Source of the DNA: Mycobacterium lacus | GTDB taxonomy: Bacteria > Actinomycetota > Actinomycetes > Mycobacteriales > Mycobacteriaceae | DNA length: 64,000 nt | Reading direction: 5' to 3' | Assembly: GCF_010731535.1 (NCBI RefSeq) | Contig: NZ_AP022581.1 | Coordinates: 2,427,952-2,491,951 of the forward strand | In this document: piece by piece, positions 46,080 through 56,011 of the stretch | How the letters are laid out: each line of letters opens with the position of its first letter | Position numbering within the stretch: the first letter of the stretch is position 1 | Notes under the pieces: generated by a model | Told to the model about the DNA's origin: nothing | Seen by the model: only the letters and a program-made list of their open reading frames with translations | The model's database searches: none | Translations under genes and position numbers: made by a program

Positions 46080-47231
46080 ATGGCAGACGATGAACGGATG
46101 GCAGACGACGACGACTCGGGCGGTGGCGTGACGCAGGAGTGGCCGCTGGAGGGTCATTTCGTCGTCGGCGGCTCAGGGCTATATGTGAGCACAGATTGCT
46201 TGGGTCGCGCCTTCACCTCACGCACCGCAAGGTATGACCTCACCATCGGTTTACCGCAGGTCGATACGAGACCAGATCCCATTCCCCCAGAAGTCCGGCG
46301 GCAACTTGGTGAGCCCCCCATACGAAACATGGAGTTGATCCCGCCCGCATGGGCCTACGGCCCAACGCACGAGAACGAGCGCGCCGAAGAAGAACACATC
46401 AGCCCTGTCTGGGGTGGCGTGCTTGACGACGGCCGGGCCAAAATTGTGTATCCGGAGTCCGCGAGGGACACCGCTGTTGTTTACCGTTGCCGCTTCTACA
46501 CGACGCTCACCGCGTCGTCTGATAGCGAGGGGGAGTTCGAAGCTGCTGCCAAGGGTTTCCTGAACGAGCTTGACGATTGGTGGACGCGGTTCACGTCGTG
46601 GGTGGGCATTCTGACGGGGCAAGACTTCGTGGGTCTTGGCGGAAATCCAGGGGGCATTACCCGGGCCTACCCGCTGTTCACATGGACGAGTGACCAGAGT
46701 GGACAGCGGGCGGGCGTGCAATGGCGGTACTTCCCGCCGCCGAATCAGGGGATTCCACAAAGCAAGCTGCGGTTGAGCGATCTGCAAACGTGCGTAACAG
46801 CTGCCGGGAACCAGTCGCCTCCAGCCGCGTGGCTGTTCATTCGCGATGCGCGCTCACTCTTGCGAGCAGGTCAGGCCCGGCGGGCGGTACTCGATGCTGG
46901 AACGGCCGCAGAGCTGGCGATGACGACGCTGATCGACAAGTACCTCGATGACACGCACGTCACCGATTCAGCGGTGAGATCTGCCTTCGGCAGGTTCAAC
47001 AACCTCGTCGCAAAACAAGAGGTCCTAAAGTTGCTCCGGCCTGGCCTCCTGCCCGAGCGCACGCGACCCGACTTGATCGACCTGCGCAACACGGCAATTC
47101 ACGGGCGCAGTAGGGAAGGTCATGGTTGGGACGAAGTAACCTTTGAGCAAGCACAGACAGCGCTCGAAATCGCAACGGAGATAATCGAAGCGGCGCATCC
47201 CCTCGCTAGCCTCCTGCCTTCCTCGCGCTGA
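46080..47231 (+). CDS. HEPN-like cargo protein 2 with RNxxxH motif
   Basis: The product of about 383 residues has an N-terminal half of unknown type (WPLEGHFVVGGSGLYVSTDC ... TGQDFVGLGGNPGGITRAY) and a C-terminal helical domain: LLRAGQARRAVLDAGTAAEL followed by LIDLRNTAIHGRSREGHGW. R336-N337-xxx-H341 is a good match to the HEPN ribonuclease motif RNxxxH. The ATG at 46080 has GGGAGGA eight bases upstream. Next to another HEPN-like gene in a mobile element, a role in abortive defence against competing phages is a reasonable inference. Confidence 0.6.
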   Translation: MADDERMADDDDSGGGVTQEWPLEGHFVVGGSGLYVSTDCLGRAFTSRTARYDLTIGLPQVDTRPDPIPPEVRRQLGEPPIRNMELIPPAWAYGPTHENERAEEEHISPVWGGVLDDGRAKIVYPESARDTAVVYRCRFYTTLTASSDSEGEFEAAAKGFLNELDDWWTRFTSWVGILTGQDFVGLGGNPGGITRAYPLFTWTSDQSGQRAGVQWRYFPPPNQGIPQSKLRLSDLQTCVTAAGNQSPPAAWLFIRDARSLLRAGQARRAVLDAGTAAELAMTTLIDKYLDDTHVTDSAVRSAFGRFNNLVAKQEVLKLLRPGLLPERTRPDLIDLRNTAIHGRSREGHGWDEVTFEQAQTALEIATEIIEAAHPLASLLPSSR

Positions 47232-47306
47232 CCGTGCGTGCCCCAGGGAGACAACGTGCCCCAGGGAAATACGGCCTACTTGCAACGCGCAGAAACGGCG
47301 GGGGAC

Positions 47307-47660
47307 TCAGCGCGTGGGGGTAAAGGGAGATGCGCAGCTGGCAGGCTGCGCTGACGGACGTGGCGTAAACGTCACCGCCGCGTCGGCTGCTCCGTGGTCG
47401 ACCAGGCCCAGCGTGTCGCACCACGGGCAGCCCGCGATCGCCTCGCGCTCGGCGGGCGACAGGCCGTCGCGTGGGATCAGCCGCCACTCGCTGACGCGGA
47501 CAAGGTCGGAGGCCCGCCAGACGTCCAGCTCCCAGCCCGACGCGTAGGCCCTGACCGTCACGAGCCCGTCTTCCGTGCGTACCACGACGCCGATGGGGTC
47601 GTGCGGCCTGGTGCGCTCGGCGACGTGCTGGCCGCGTTGCAGTGCGGCGGTCACCGCCAC
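47307..47660 (-). CDS. Small protein downstream of the integrase
   Basis: The 117-residue product overlaps the end of the integrase gene by ten bases and is transcribed with it. It has a strand-rich start (PIGVVVRTEDGLVTVRAYAS, GWELDVWRASDLVRVSEWRL) and a CPWC motif (IAGCPWCDTLGLVDHG) that could bind a metal. A recombination-directionality or regulatory function is possible but not shown by sequence. Confidence 0.55.
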   Translation of the reverse strand: MAVTAALQRGQHVAERTRPHDPIGVVVRTEDGLVTVRAYASGWELDVWRASDLVRVSEWRLIPRDGLSPAEREAIAGCPWCDTLGLVDHGAADAAVTFTPRPSAQPASCASPFTPTR

Positions 47661-49135
47661 TTCTCCTTCACCCGTTTGGGGTCGAAACGCTCGCCGTCGT
47701 CGGGGCGGTGCCCCTTGCCGACTGGCATCACGGTGAACTCGGCCAGCACATTGAGCACGGCGCGGAAGCGGTCGGGCGACAGCGCGCGCACCGCGGCGTC
47801 GGCCTGCGCCCGCGCCTTCTCGGCCATCTCCTTGGTCATCCCGGGCCTGCCCAGCGGCAGGCCGTCGAAGAGCCTCATCCGCTCCTGGTCCTGCTGCTTG
47901 GCCTCGATCGCGTCGAGCTTCGCGTTGATGATGTCGGTGGCGATCTTCGCCTGCTTCCCGGTCAGTTCGCCCTCGGCGCGCTCCACGGCTATCTCGTCCA
48001 GCCTGGCCAGCAGCGCGTTGGCCTCAACCCGCAGCGCCTCGGCGTTGGCCTCGTCGTGGACCTCGGCCCTCAGCAGGCCCGCGGCGTCGGGGCGGGCCAG
48101 CCGTTCGGCCACCATTCCGTAGACCAGCGGCTTGACGTGGTCCTCGCGGATAGACACGCCGCGGCAGGACTTGCAGACGTAGACGATGGAGTGCGACACC
48201 TGCTTGGGCGCGCGCGTCTCCCCGGCCCTCGGCCGCCCCGGCTTGCCGCCCGTCTTCTGCATCGCCCACCGCCCCGAAAGGGTGCTGCCGCACCCCTCGC
48301 AACCGCAGCGCAGCACGCCCGTCAGCAGGTGCTGCCGGACCGTCTTGCGGCCGGGCGCGCGCCCCGGCGCGTTCAGCACGGACTGCGCGGCGCGCCAGGT
48401 GCTTTCGTCCACCAGCGGCGTCCACTTGCCCCTGCCGACGACCTCGCCGTTGTACTCGCGCAGCCCGGCGTTGCGCGGCTTGCGCAGGAACAGCGACACG
48501 GTGGACCGCGACCACGGCTTGCCGTTCAGGCCGTAGGCCCCGGCGTCGTTGAAGATCGCCGCCAGGTCCTTCGTCGAGGCACCGGCCAGCAGTGCGGCGT
48601 AGGCCTGCTTCACCAGCGGCGCGGCCTTCGGGTCCGGCTCCGGCCCGTTCGGGCCGTCCAGGTAGCCGAACGCCCTGCGCCATTGCGGCCGCCCGTGCTC
48701 GGCCTTCTGCCGCGCGGCCGCGCGCTGGCGGGCGGACTTGCGTTCCGTCTCGCCCTTGCTGGTGGCGCCGACCAGGCGTGCGACGAGCCGCCCCATGTCG
48801 GTGGACAGGTCGATGTCGCCGCTGACGGTGGCCAGCGCAAGCTTGTGCTCGTCGGCGAGGTCGATCAGGTCCTCGAGGTCGCGGGGCTGGCGGTACAGCC
48901 GGTCCGTGTGCCAGGCGACGATGGCGCCGACCCTGTCCTCGGCGATGTCGGCCAGCATCCGCTGGTACGCGGGACGGGGCTTTCCGTTGGTCGCGGACTT
49001 GTCGTTGTCCACGTACTCGACCGGGTCCCAGCCGCGCTGGGCGCACAGCGCCAGGCAGTCCTTGCGCTGGCGCGCGACGGCCAGCTCGGTCCCGTCGCGG
49101 TCGAGGCTTTGTCGCAGGTAGAGGGCAGCTTTCAT
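47651..49135 (-). CDS. Large serine integrase of the phiRv1 type
   Basis: The 494-residue recombinase is a close relative of phiRv1 integrase Rv1586c. The catalytic serine is Ser10 in AALYLRQSLDRDG; the resolvase domain continues to about residue 150 with YVDNDKSATNGKPRPAYQRM and RLVARLVGATSKGETERKSA. A recombinase domain (FGYLDGPNGPEPDPKAAPLV), a zinc-ribbon (CGCEGCGSTLSG ... YVCKSCRGV) and a long coiled coil (ALRVEANALLARLDEIAVER) follow, ending VLAEFTVMPVG. It should integrate at attB in REP13E12 copies. It begins 31 bases from the attR core. Confidence 0.93.
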   Translation of the reverse strand: MKAALYLRQSLDRDGTELAVARQRKDCLALCAQRGWDPVEYVDNDKSATNGKPRPAYQRMLADIAEDRVGAIVAWHTDRLYRQPRDLEDLIDLADEHKLALATVSGDIDLSTDMGRLVARLVGATSKGETERKSARQRAAARQKAEHGRPQWRRAFGYLDGPNGPEPDPKAAPLVKQAYAALLAGASTKDLAAIFNDAGAYGLNGKPWSRSTVSLFLRKPRNAGLREYNGEVVGRGKWTPLVDESTWRAAQSVLNAPGRAPGRKTVRQHLLTGVLRCGCEGCGSTLSGRWAMQKTGGKPGRPRAGETRAPKQVSHSIVYVCKSCRGVSIREDHVKPLVYGMVAERLARPDAAGLLRAEVHDEANAEALRVEANALLARLDEIAVERAEGELTGKQAKIATDIINAKLDAIEAKQQDQERMRLFDGLPLGRPGMTKEMAEKARAQADAAVRALSPDRFRAVLNVLAEFTVMPVGKGHRPDDGERFDPKRVKEKWR

Positions 49136-49149
49136 AACCTCTAGTGTAC

Positions 49150-49182
49150 TATGCGTAGTCGCTGTTGTTTTCTACAAAGGCA
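49150..49182. other. attR, right junction of the phiRv1-like element
   Basis: Phage arm GCGTAGTCG (49153-49161) and CTGT precede the core TG (49166-49167), which is followed by REP13E12 sequence TTTTCTACAAAGGCATTTG. On the minus strand this is the point where NLKCLCRK of the 13E12 protein gives way to phage-encoded residues and a stop. With attL it defines the element exactly. Confidence 0.75.
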
Positions 49183-50111
49183 TTTGAGATTTGACGGATG
49201 CGTCGGCCCGTAAGGATAGGGAATCGCGTGGCCGACGTCGCAAAATTCGGCGGTGTGATCGCAACCGGGGAACCGGCAGGTCATGTCCCGCACGCGGACG
49301 AATTCATCCAACCCGGTGGAGGGCCGGTAGCGGGGTTCGGGTGCGAAGTCACTGGGAAGGCGGACGGGGCGGATGTTGGCGCCGCCGCCGATCAGGGCGG
49401 CGGGCGGTTGGACCGACGACCTCGCGGGCGGGTCGGGTTCGGGGGCGGGGGCCAACGCCTCGGCGAGGGGTCATCTCCGCCGTGATGGGTCGCGGTGCGG
49501 GCGCCTCGGCCGACAGGTGCGGGTCGGCGTGCGCGTCGAGTGCGGATGCCGCGGCGACGACGTGGATGACCACACCGATGGCCGCGCGTCGTTGCCGGCA
49601 GCCGATGAGCACTCGGCGCTGCCGCAGCCGCATGCCCGCCGGTCGGCGCCGGCGGCCAGCGCGCCCAGCGCGTCGGCGCGGCGCTGGGCGAGGGTGCGCG
49701 GGTCGTTGTCGCACACGCCGTGAGCCATCTGCGTCAGCCGCCGATCCAGCACCGCCGCATTGGTGGAATAACAGCCGGCCCCACAGCGCGGCGGTGCCGG
49801 CCTCGTGATCGGGGTCGCCGATGCACACGTCACGGCTGCGCGCGCTGGCGCAGGTGCGCCGCAGCGCGCCGGGGTCATAGCGATCGATCCAGGCGTCGAT
49901 CGCGCGCTCCAGTTTGGTGGCCGGCAGCCGACCCCAGGCGGTGTGCCCGCTCGTCATCACCGGTGCGCCGGCCGACCAGTTCGGCGATCGCCGCCCGCCG
50001 CCGAGCACTCACCGCCGCCTCAACGCGCGCACAGTCCTCGATCGCGGCCACCAACGCGCCGTCATCGACTCCGCGCAGCTCGGCCGGGTCCAACAACGAC
50101 ATATCGAACAT
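49166..50111 (-). pseudogene. REP13E12 HNH gene, N-terminal part right of the prophage
   Basis: The minus strand encodes the start [20 protein letters not shown] with [20 protein letters not shown], then, in other frames, [20 protein letters not shown] with [20 protein letters not shown], and then [20 protein letters not shown] and [20 protein letters not shown] of the HNH domain, cut at the att core. At least two frameshifts and an internal deletion exist apart from the phage insertion, so the gene was broken in more than one way. Its C-terminal remainder is at 39,183-39,492. Confidence 0.82.
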
Positions 50112-50178
50112 ATTTTCGATACTACCCAAGGGCACCGACCAACATCGGGGGGCCGTGTCACACCTCGTGGGCGGTGGC

Positions 50179-51075
50179 TCAGGCAGCCGTGGGTGCCGGC
50201 TTGCGATACAGGGCGGCACCGGCCGTGACGCCCGCGGCGGCGGCGACCAGCAGAACCTGCGCGCCCGCTGGGAGCCGCCCGACGTGCTGCTCGAACGCCG
50301 ACGCCAGCGCCGCGGTATGCATGCGCTGATCGTCGGCGACGCCGATCTGTTCGACCGGCACCCCGAGTTGGTCGCTCAGCGCCGCACGGAACTCGTGCCG
50401 CGCGGGCGCGGCGACAATCGCGTCGATGTCCGAAAGCCCCACAGAATGCGCATCCAGGCACGCGCGCGCCGCCGCCGCGGCAGCCGCGACGAACCGCTCG
50501 TCCATCGCAGCCGACCGATCGAACCGCAGGACGTTACGCCCATCGGCGAACCCCACTGTCGCGGAGAATGTCTCGGCATCGTCTGCCACATCGTTGGCGT
50601 TCACCCAGGACACGCGGCTCAGCCCGTAGCTGTCATCGGTCCATCCGCACAGCAACGCCGCGCCGGCGGCGGAAAACGGGAAGTGCTCACTCATCCCATG
50701 ACCCGGATCGGCATCACTGGCGACGACCAGCGCGCGGTGGATGCTGCGCATCCGCATGAATCCGTCGACGATCTGCAGCGCCGTCAACACCCCGCAGGCG
50801 CCGTTGGAGATGTCGAAGGAAAACGTGCCGTGGGCGCCGGTGTGCGGGTCCTCGGGGTTGGCTCCGATGTCGTCCTGGATCAGCGCGGCCAGCGCCGGCT
50901 CCCCCAGGTTGCGGTCGCGGTAGATCCCCGCATTGACCACGAGATCCAACTCGCACGCGTCGCATCCGGCCCGGTGCAGGCAATCCTTGGCCGCGGTGAC
51001 GGCGAGGCGCAGCGCGCTGTGCCGGCCGCGCAGCCGCGGGTGGGAGATGTCGACCCGGTCAATGACTGTGCCCAT
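50179..51075 (-). CDS. KAS III-like protein 2 with altered catalytic positions
   Basis: The 298-residue thiolase-fold protein shows the KAS III core: [20 protein letters not shown] with Cys94, and [20 protein letters not shown]. Where active KAS III enzymes have the HQxS histidine it reads VAAPARHEF, and where they have GNTA it reads RMHTAALA, so two of the three catalytic residues look replaced. It also lacks part of the N-terminal region. It overlaps the complete KAS III gene by 17 bases. A heterodimer with that enzyme, like PqsB with PqsC, is inferred. Confidence 0.72.
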   Translation of the reverse strand: MGTVIDRVDISHPRLRGRHSALRLAVTAAKDCLHRAGCDACELDLVVNAGIYRDRNLGEPALAALIQDDIGANPEDPHTGAHGTFSFDISNGACGVLTALQIVDGFMRMRSIHRALVVASDADPGHGMSEHFPFSAAGAALLCGWTDDSYGLSRVSWVNANDVADDAETFSATVGFADGRNVLRFDRSAAMDERFVAAAAAAARACLDAHSVGLSDIDAIVAAPARHEFRAALSDQLGVPVEQIGVADDQRMHTAALASAFEQHVGRLPAGAQVLLVAAAAGVTAGAALYRKPAPTAA

Positions 51076-52162
51076 AGCGTTTCACCAAATCCTCATCCAG
51101 GGTCAGCAAGACCACGCCGATCTCGAGCCCCGAGGCCAGCGCGAGCAGCGCGACCCTTTCCCCGGCCTCGATCCGTCCGGCCTCGAGTTCCTCGACGAGG
51201 GCCACGGTATGGGTCGTCGATGCGGTGTTGCCGTACCGGTCGACGGTGATCACGGCGTCGTGCCGGGGGCTGTCGCCGAACGACTCGGACATTCGGGCCA
51301 TTCCCTTGCGGATGGCGCGCGCCGACGTCTGGTGGGTGATCACGTGGTCGATGTCATGAATCGAAATGCCAACGGCCTCAAGGACTTCATGCAGCAGCAG
51401 CGGGGTGTTGGCGATCGCGGCCTTCTGGATGGCGCGGGAATTGGTGAACATTCGCGCGCCCGGATCGTGGCCCTGCGGGTACGCCAGGCACAGCCGGCTA
51501 TAGTCGGCGACCGTGGTGAATCCGGCGAGGGCGATTCCCGCGGACCCCGACGGGGCCCGCTCGAACAAGAGTGCCGCGCCGGCATCACCGAGGGTGAGGC
51601 TGGCGAGTTCCTTGCTCATGATGTTGCGGATGTGGCGGGCGGCGTTGGTGCCCAGCTGCGAGATGTACTCGCCGCTGACGACCAGGCCGCGCTCGGCGAT
51701 GCCTTGACGGATCCAGTTGTTCAAAATCGTGACCCCGGTGAGCATCCCGGCGCATGCGTTGGACACGTCGAAGGTCATCGCCTTGTGCGCGCCGATTCCG
51801 CGGGCGACCGCGCTGCTCATCGTCGGCTCGAGCCATTGGGTAAGGCCGCCACGGAATTTCGTGATGCTGCAGCTGATGACGACGTCGAGGTAAGCCGGGT
51901 CCTGCTGCGCGGTGGCGAGGGCGTTGCGCGCCGCCGAGGTGGCAAGACTGTAGGAATCCTCGTCGCCCACCGAGACCCGGCGCTCGCGGATCCCGGTCAG
52001 CCGTTCCAGATCGATGTGGGTGTGGTGGCGTGTCGTCGCCATCAATTCGTCTGTCCTGAGGTGAGTCTCGGGGAGATGCCGGCCGGCGCCCGCCAGCCGG
52101 GCGACGAACGGTGCCCGAACGCCTTCGCCTTCGGTCTCCATCACCAGCCAATGGCGAGTCAT
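51059..52162 (-). CDS. 3-oxoacyl-ACP synthase III-like condensing enzyme
   Basis: The 367-residue protein has a full KAS III triad: Cys137 in [13 protein letters not shown], His277 in [12 protein letters not shown] and Asn312 in [14 protein letters not shown]. The pattern [15 protein letters not shown] near the N-terminus is typical of the family. It would do a decarboxylative or non-decarboxylative Claisen condensation of acyl thioesters; closeness to FabH, OleA or other branches cannot be settled by eye. Its start overlaps the PEP synthase stop (4 nt), so it is part of a five-gene leftward operon. Confidence 0.82.
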   Translation of the reverse strand: MTRHWLVMETEGEGVRAPFVARLAGAGRHLPETHLRTDELMATTRHHTHIDLERLTGIRERRVSVGDEDSYSLATSAARNALATAQQDPAYLDVVISCSITKFRGGLTQWLEPTMSSAVARGIGAHKAMTFDVSNACAGMLTGVTILNNWIRQGIAERGLVVSGEYISQLGTNAARHIRNIMSKELASLTLGDAGAALLFERAPSGSAGIALAGFTTVADYSRLCLAYPQGHDPGARMFTNSRAIQKAAIANTPLLLHEVLEAVGISIHDIDHVITHQTSARAIRKGMARMSESFGDSPRHDAVITVDRYGNTASTTHTVALVEELEAGRIEAGERVALLALASGLEIGVVLLTLDEDLVKRYGHSH

Positions 52163-54465
52163 CGGCTATCCCTCCGTTTAGTACGACCGAGCGCCGCTTC
52201 CAGCAGCAGCCGGCGCTCGGCGGCGGCGACTGCCCGGCGGGTGGCGGCGACCGCGTCCGGGTTGACCGATACCGACGTGATTCCCATCCTGACCAGATGC
52301 TCGGCGAAGGCCGGGTTGGTCGAGGGCGCCTGGCCGCACAGCGATGAGGTGATGCCGTGCTTGCGCGCTATCGCCACGACGCGGCCGATGGCGTCGAGGA
52401 CAGCGCCGTCGGATTCGTCGAAAAGTTCGGCACAGATATCGGAATCGCGGTCGACGCCAAGGATCAGTTGCGTCAGGTCGTTGCTGCCGATCGACACACC
52501 ATCCACGCCCAGCCCGACGTACTCGGGAAGCCAGTAAATGACCGACGGCACTTCGGCCATCACCCAGCGATGCAGACCACGCTGGCGGCCCAGCGGGCAC
52601 GCGTCGACCAACGACAGGCAGGCCTCCAATTCCCATCGCGTCCGCACGAACGGAATCATCAGGTGCACGTTGGGATTCCGCTCGCGCACCCGAGCCAATG
52701 CCTCGAGTTCCAGGGCAAACAGATCGGGATCCTTGATGTATCGGTAGCAGCCGCGGTACCCGATCATCGGATTGTGCTCGACCGGCTCGTAGGCCTCGCC
52801 GCCGCGCAAGCCACGGAACTCGTTGCTGCGAAAATCGGTGGCGCGGTAGACCACCGGCCGGGCTCCGAAGGCCGACGCGATGCGGCCGATGGACGTCACC
52901 ATGGCGTCGACCATGTTGGCCTGCTCCCCCCGCGCAATGAGGTCGCGCGGATGACGCCCGGAAAGCGCTTGGGTGAGCAGGAATTCGGCACGCAGCAAAC
53001 CCACCCCGTCGACGTCCAGCGCGGCGACGGCTTCGGCCGTGTCCGGGATGGCCAGGTTGACATAGATCTTCGTTCCCGTCGTCTCACTGACCGGGGTCGC
53101 TGCGGGCGGCTGGACCGTCGAAACCTGCGACTGGGGGCCAACGCTGCCGGCGCTGACGCTGCCGCGGGCGCCGTCGACGGTGACGGTCTGGCCGTCGTGT
53201 AGCACAGTGGTCGCGTTGCGGGCCCCCACCACACAGGGAACCCCGAGCTCGCGCGCGACGATGGCCGCGTGGCAGGTCATTCCACCGGTCTCGGTCACCA
53301 GCGCCGCGGCGCGGCGGATCGCCGGAAGCCAGTCCGGATTGGTCATCGGAGCGACCAGGATCTCGCCGCCCAGCAACCGGCTGCCCTCTTCCGGAGTGTG
53401 CAGGACGCGCACCCGCCCGGACGCCGAACCGGGCGCCGCGGGCAGCCCTCGAAGCAGCACACCGGTTGTTTCCGCCTCCTCGGCTGCCCTGGTGTCCAAC
53501 GTCGTGATGGGCCTGGCTTGCACCAACCAGGTCTTGCCGGAGGCGATCGCCCATTCGACGTCCTGTGGGCAACCATGGTGCGCCTCAATGGCAATCGCCA
53601 GTTCGGCGATGCGGCGCAACGACGCATCGTCGAGGACACGCGCTTGCGCCTGTGCGGGTTCCAACTCCACGATGACGTCGCGGCCGTCGGCACCGCGCTC
53701 GATCTTGAACGCCTGGTAGCCGACCCTGACGTCGAGCACTTCCAGGGTCTTCTTGTCGACGACGTAGGTGTCGGGCTGGACCTTTCCGGACACCACGACC
53801 TCACCCAGGCCGACGGCGGCTTCGATGACGACATGATCGCGCTCCCCCGTGCTGGGGTCGGTGGTGAACGCGACTCCGGACTGCTCGGAGGCGATCATCT
53901 GCTGGACCACGACGGCCATCGCGGGATCGGCCATGAAGCCTCGGCTGGCGCGGTAGGTGATCACCCGTGGGCTAAACAATGAAGCCCAGCATCGCGTCAC
54001 GGCGTCGATCAGCGCGTCGTCGCCTGTCACGTTCGTCAGCGTCCGGTTCATCCCGGCAAACGACGCGTCGCGGCCGTCCTCGCCGGTAGCCGAAGAACGC
54101 ACCGCCACAACACAATTGGGCCCCAGTCTGCGGTAGGAATCGAGGAGCTGATCGCTAACGTCGTCACTGACACCGGCCTTGGTCACCAAATTCTGCATTC
54201 GCTGGCACAGCTCGGACATGCGGGCGGGGTTGTCCACCTGCGCCAGCGCCTCGCGATGCAGAGCGGCGAGCTCACGGTCGACTCCGCCCGCCTGCATCGA
54301 CGCCAAATAACCGCTCCGCATCAAGACGAATCCCGGGGGAACGGGAAGGCCGGCTGCGACCATCTCACCCATGTTGGCGCCCTTGCCGCCGGCCTCTTCG
54401 GCATCGCTCATCCGCAATGTGGAGATGTCCGCGACAAAGTTGGTGACGTCGGTGTTCGTTGCCAT
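52159..54465 (-). CDS. ppsA: Phosphoenolpyruvate synthase / pyruvate, water dikinase
   Basis: The 768-residue enzyme has the three-part PEP synthase layout: an ATP-grasp domain ([56 protein letters not shown]), the swivelling phosphohistidine domain ([20 protein letters not shown], catalytic His in TCHAA near residue 397), and a PEP-binding TIM barrel ([38 protein letters not shown]). It converts pyruvate, ATP and water to PEP, AMP and phosphate. Its place between a stress-type kinase and two KAS III genes suggests redirecting of C3 carbon under stress. Confidence 0.9.
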   Translation of the reverse strand: MATNTDVTNFVADISTLRMSDAEEAGGKGANMGEMVAAGLPVPPGFVLMRSGYLASMQAGGVDRELAALHREALAQVDNPARMSELCQRMQNLVTKAGVSDDVSDQLLDSYRRLGPNCVVAVRSSATGEDGRDASFAGMNRTLTNVTGDDALIDAVTRCWASLFSPRVITYRASRGFMADPAMAVVVQQMIASEQSGVAFTTDPSTGERDHVVIEAAVGLGEVVVSGKVQPDTYVVDKKTLEVLDVRVGYQAFKIERGADGRDVIVELEPAQAQARVLDDASLRRIAELAIAIEAHHGCPQDVEWAIASGKTWLVQARPITTLDTRAAEEAETTGVLLRGLPAAPGSASGRVRVLHTPEEGSRLLGGEILVAPMTNPDWLPAIRRAAALVTETGGMTCHAAIVARELGVPCVVGARNATTVLHDGQTVTVDGARGSVSAGSVGPQSQVSTVQPPAATPVSETTGTKIYVNLAIPDTAEAVAALDVDGVGLLRAEFLLTQALSGRHPRDLIARGEQANMVDAMVTSIGRIASAFGARPVVYRATDFRSNEFRGLRGGEAYEPVEHNPMIGYRGCYRYIKDPDLFALELEALARVRERNPNVHLMIPFVRTRWELEACLSLVDACPLGRQRGLHRWVMAEVPSVIYWLPEYVGLGVDGVSIGSNDLTQLILGVDRDSDICAELFDESDGAVLDAIGRVVAIARKHGITSSLCGQAPSTNPAFAEHLVRMGITSVSVNPDAVAATRRAVAAAERRLLLEAALGRTKRRDSR

Positions 54466-54478
54466 GTCCTACTCCTTC

Positions 54479-56008
54479 TCAACCGATCGCTCGAGACCAG
54501 GCATCGTGGGCCTCCCGCAGTGAGTCTTCGAGCGGCCGAGAGGTATCCACCCGGCGCGCGGTGTCCCAGCCGCCATGTCGGGCAGCCAACGCCGCGGCTA
54601 TGTCCGTCGTCGCGTCGGAGGCGCCTGGCTGCCTCGTCGTTATCCGGCCGGCCGCCGTGTCAACCGTCGTCGTGCATTCGAGTTCCACCGTCGCCGAATG
54701 TGTTTCGGCCGCAAGGCGATGAGCGTGCGCGCGATGTTGCGGATCTCGCCAGGTCGCGTCGATGATCACCGATTGCCCGTTACCCAAACACGGGCGGGCT
54801 CGGCGCAGGACTACGTCGTAGACGGCCGTGACGTTGTCGGGGGCATACAGCCCAGCGTGCAGCACACCCGGCTCTCCGGCGATGGCGCCCGATTCTCGTA
54901 GTTCGCGGCGCACGTCGTCGGTTGAGATGACTTGCGCTCCAACCTTTTCGGCGAGCGCACGCGCCAGGGTCGACTTGCCGGTGCCTGGATTTCCGCCGAC
55001 GAGCGCCAGCCGAAGGGCGCCGTTCTGCAGGTGCCGGGTCGCGATGGCGAGGTGTCGAGCCGCGTCTTGAGCGGCCTCCGGCTTGCCCTGCGACAGCCGC
55101 ACGCAGTCGACCTTGGCCCGGACCACGGCGCGATAGGCGACGTAGAAGTGTCGCAGCGACGGCGGCGCCGTATCGTCCGAGTGCGCGACGTAGCGTTGCA
55201 GGAAGTAATCACCAAGGTCTGCCCGACCCAGGAACTCCAGGTCCATCGCGAGGAAGGCGGCGTCGTCGATGCCGTCGACGTAGCGGAGTCGGTCGTCGAA
55301 CTCCAGGCAGTCCAGCAGGGCGGGTTCGCCGTCGACCCAGAAAATGTCGTCGGCGAGCAGGTCCCCGTGGCCGTCGACGATGCGTCCTTCGTTGATCCGG
55401 CGGGTGAACAGGGGCGCGCGACCCGAGATGTATTCGGCGGCCAGGTGCGCGATCCGCCCGACCGACTCGCCGGAGAGGCCTGAGGCCGCGCTGCCCACAT
55501 AGCGGTCAAATTCCGACAAGTTCTCGCGCCAGCGTCGGTCGATCGCGCCGGCCTCGCCCTCGGCGCTGATGGCCCGACTCCTCGCGGCATGCCGGTGAAA
55601 GCGGGCCACCACGCCGGCGATGGCGTCCAGGACGCCTTGGACAGACCCGGCGGCCCCGCCGGGCCGGCCACCCGTCACGATGGACGTCAACCGATCGTCG
55701 TCGCGATATCGCCGCATGACGATGATCGGTTCCGCGGGACCTCCGCGGGGGTCGGTGAGATGCGCGACGCCAAGGTAACTGCCCGGAGAGAGCCGGCTGT
55801 TCAGTTCGACTTCGCGGAAGCATGCGCGCTCGCGCTGCTCGGGTGTGCGGAAGTCGAGAAAATCAGTCAGCACCGGCTTTTTCGCCTTGTACGCGCGGTC
55901 GCCGGCCAACACCACCACACCCGTGTGCGTTTCGTGCATATCGATGTAGGGCACCGCGGCCGTCGTCGGAGATGCGGCATGCCCGTCGGCGATCATCGCG
56001 ACTGTCAT
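54479..56008 (-). CDS. Kinase-like protein, Rv2004c family (APH-like plus P-loop)
   Basis: The 509-residue protein resembles Rv2004c (498 residues), a member of the DosR regulon. The N-terminal half is like aminoglycoside phosphotransferases (VVVLAGDRAYKAKKPVLTDF, INEGRIVDGHGDLLADDIFW with the HGD motif, ALLDCLEFDDRLRYVDGIDD). The C-terminal half is an AAA_33 P-loop kinase with Walker A LVGGNPGTGKSTLARAL. Substrates are unknown. It lies 13 bases upstream of the PEP synthase gene and three bases after a universal stress protein gene. Confidence 0.87.
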   Translation of the reverse strand: MTVAMIADGHAASPTTAAVPYIDMHETHTGVVVLAGDRAYKAKKPVLTDFLDFRTPEQRERACFREVELNSRLSPGSYLGVAHLTDPRGGPAEPIIVMRRYRDDDRLTSIVTGGRPGGAAGSVQGVLDAIAGVVARFHRHAARSRAISAEGEAGAIDRRWRENLSEFDRYVGSAASGLSGESVGRIAHLAAEYISGRAPLFTRRINEGRIVDGHGDLLADDIFWVDGEPALLDCLEFDDRLRYVDGIDDAAFLAMDLEFLGRADLGDYFLQRYVAHSDDTAPPSLRHFYVAYRAVVRAKVDCVRLSQGKPEAAQDAARHLAIATRHLQNGALRLALVGGNPGTGKSTLARALAEKVGAQVISTDDVRRELRESGAIAGEPGVLHAGLYAPDNVTAVYDVVLRRARPCLGNGQSVIIDATWRDPQHRAHAHRLAAETHSATVELECTTTVDTAAGRITTRQPGASDATTDIAAALAARHGGWDTARRVDTSRPLEDSLREAHDAWSRAIG

Positions 56009-56011
56009 GAC

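Larger units (their letters stand above)
39493..49167 (+). mobile_element. phiRv1-like integrated phage/satellite element (9,675 bp)
   Basis: The element is delimited by attL and attR inside one REP13E12 gene, the same kind of target used by phiRv1 in M. tuberculosis. It carries 13 genes: small MPSP-type protein, short ORF, RecA-fold ATPase, five small overlapping genes, HK97 capsid protein, two HEPN-like cargo genes, and on the other strand a small protein and a large serine integrase homologous to Rv1586c. I see no portal, terminase, tail or lysis gene. It therefore looks like a satellite that encodes its own capsid but borrows other functions from a helper phage. Confidence 0.87.

Noticed and set aside
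47642..49144. Long plus-strand frame (500 codons) opposite the integrase
   Set aside because: Antisense shadow in GC-rich DNA; the minus strand has a clear serine integrase with catalytic motifs.
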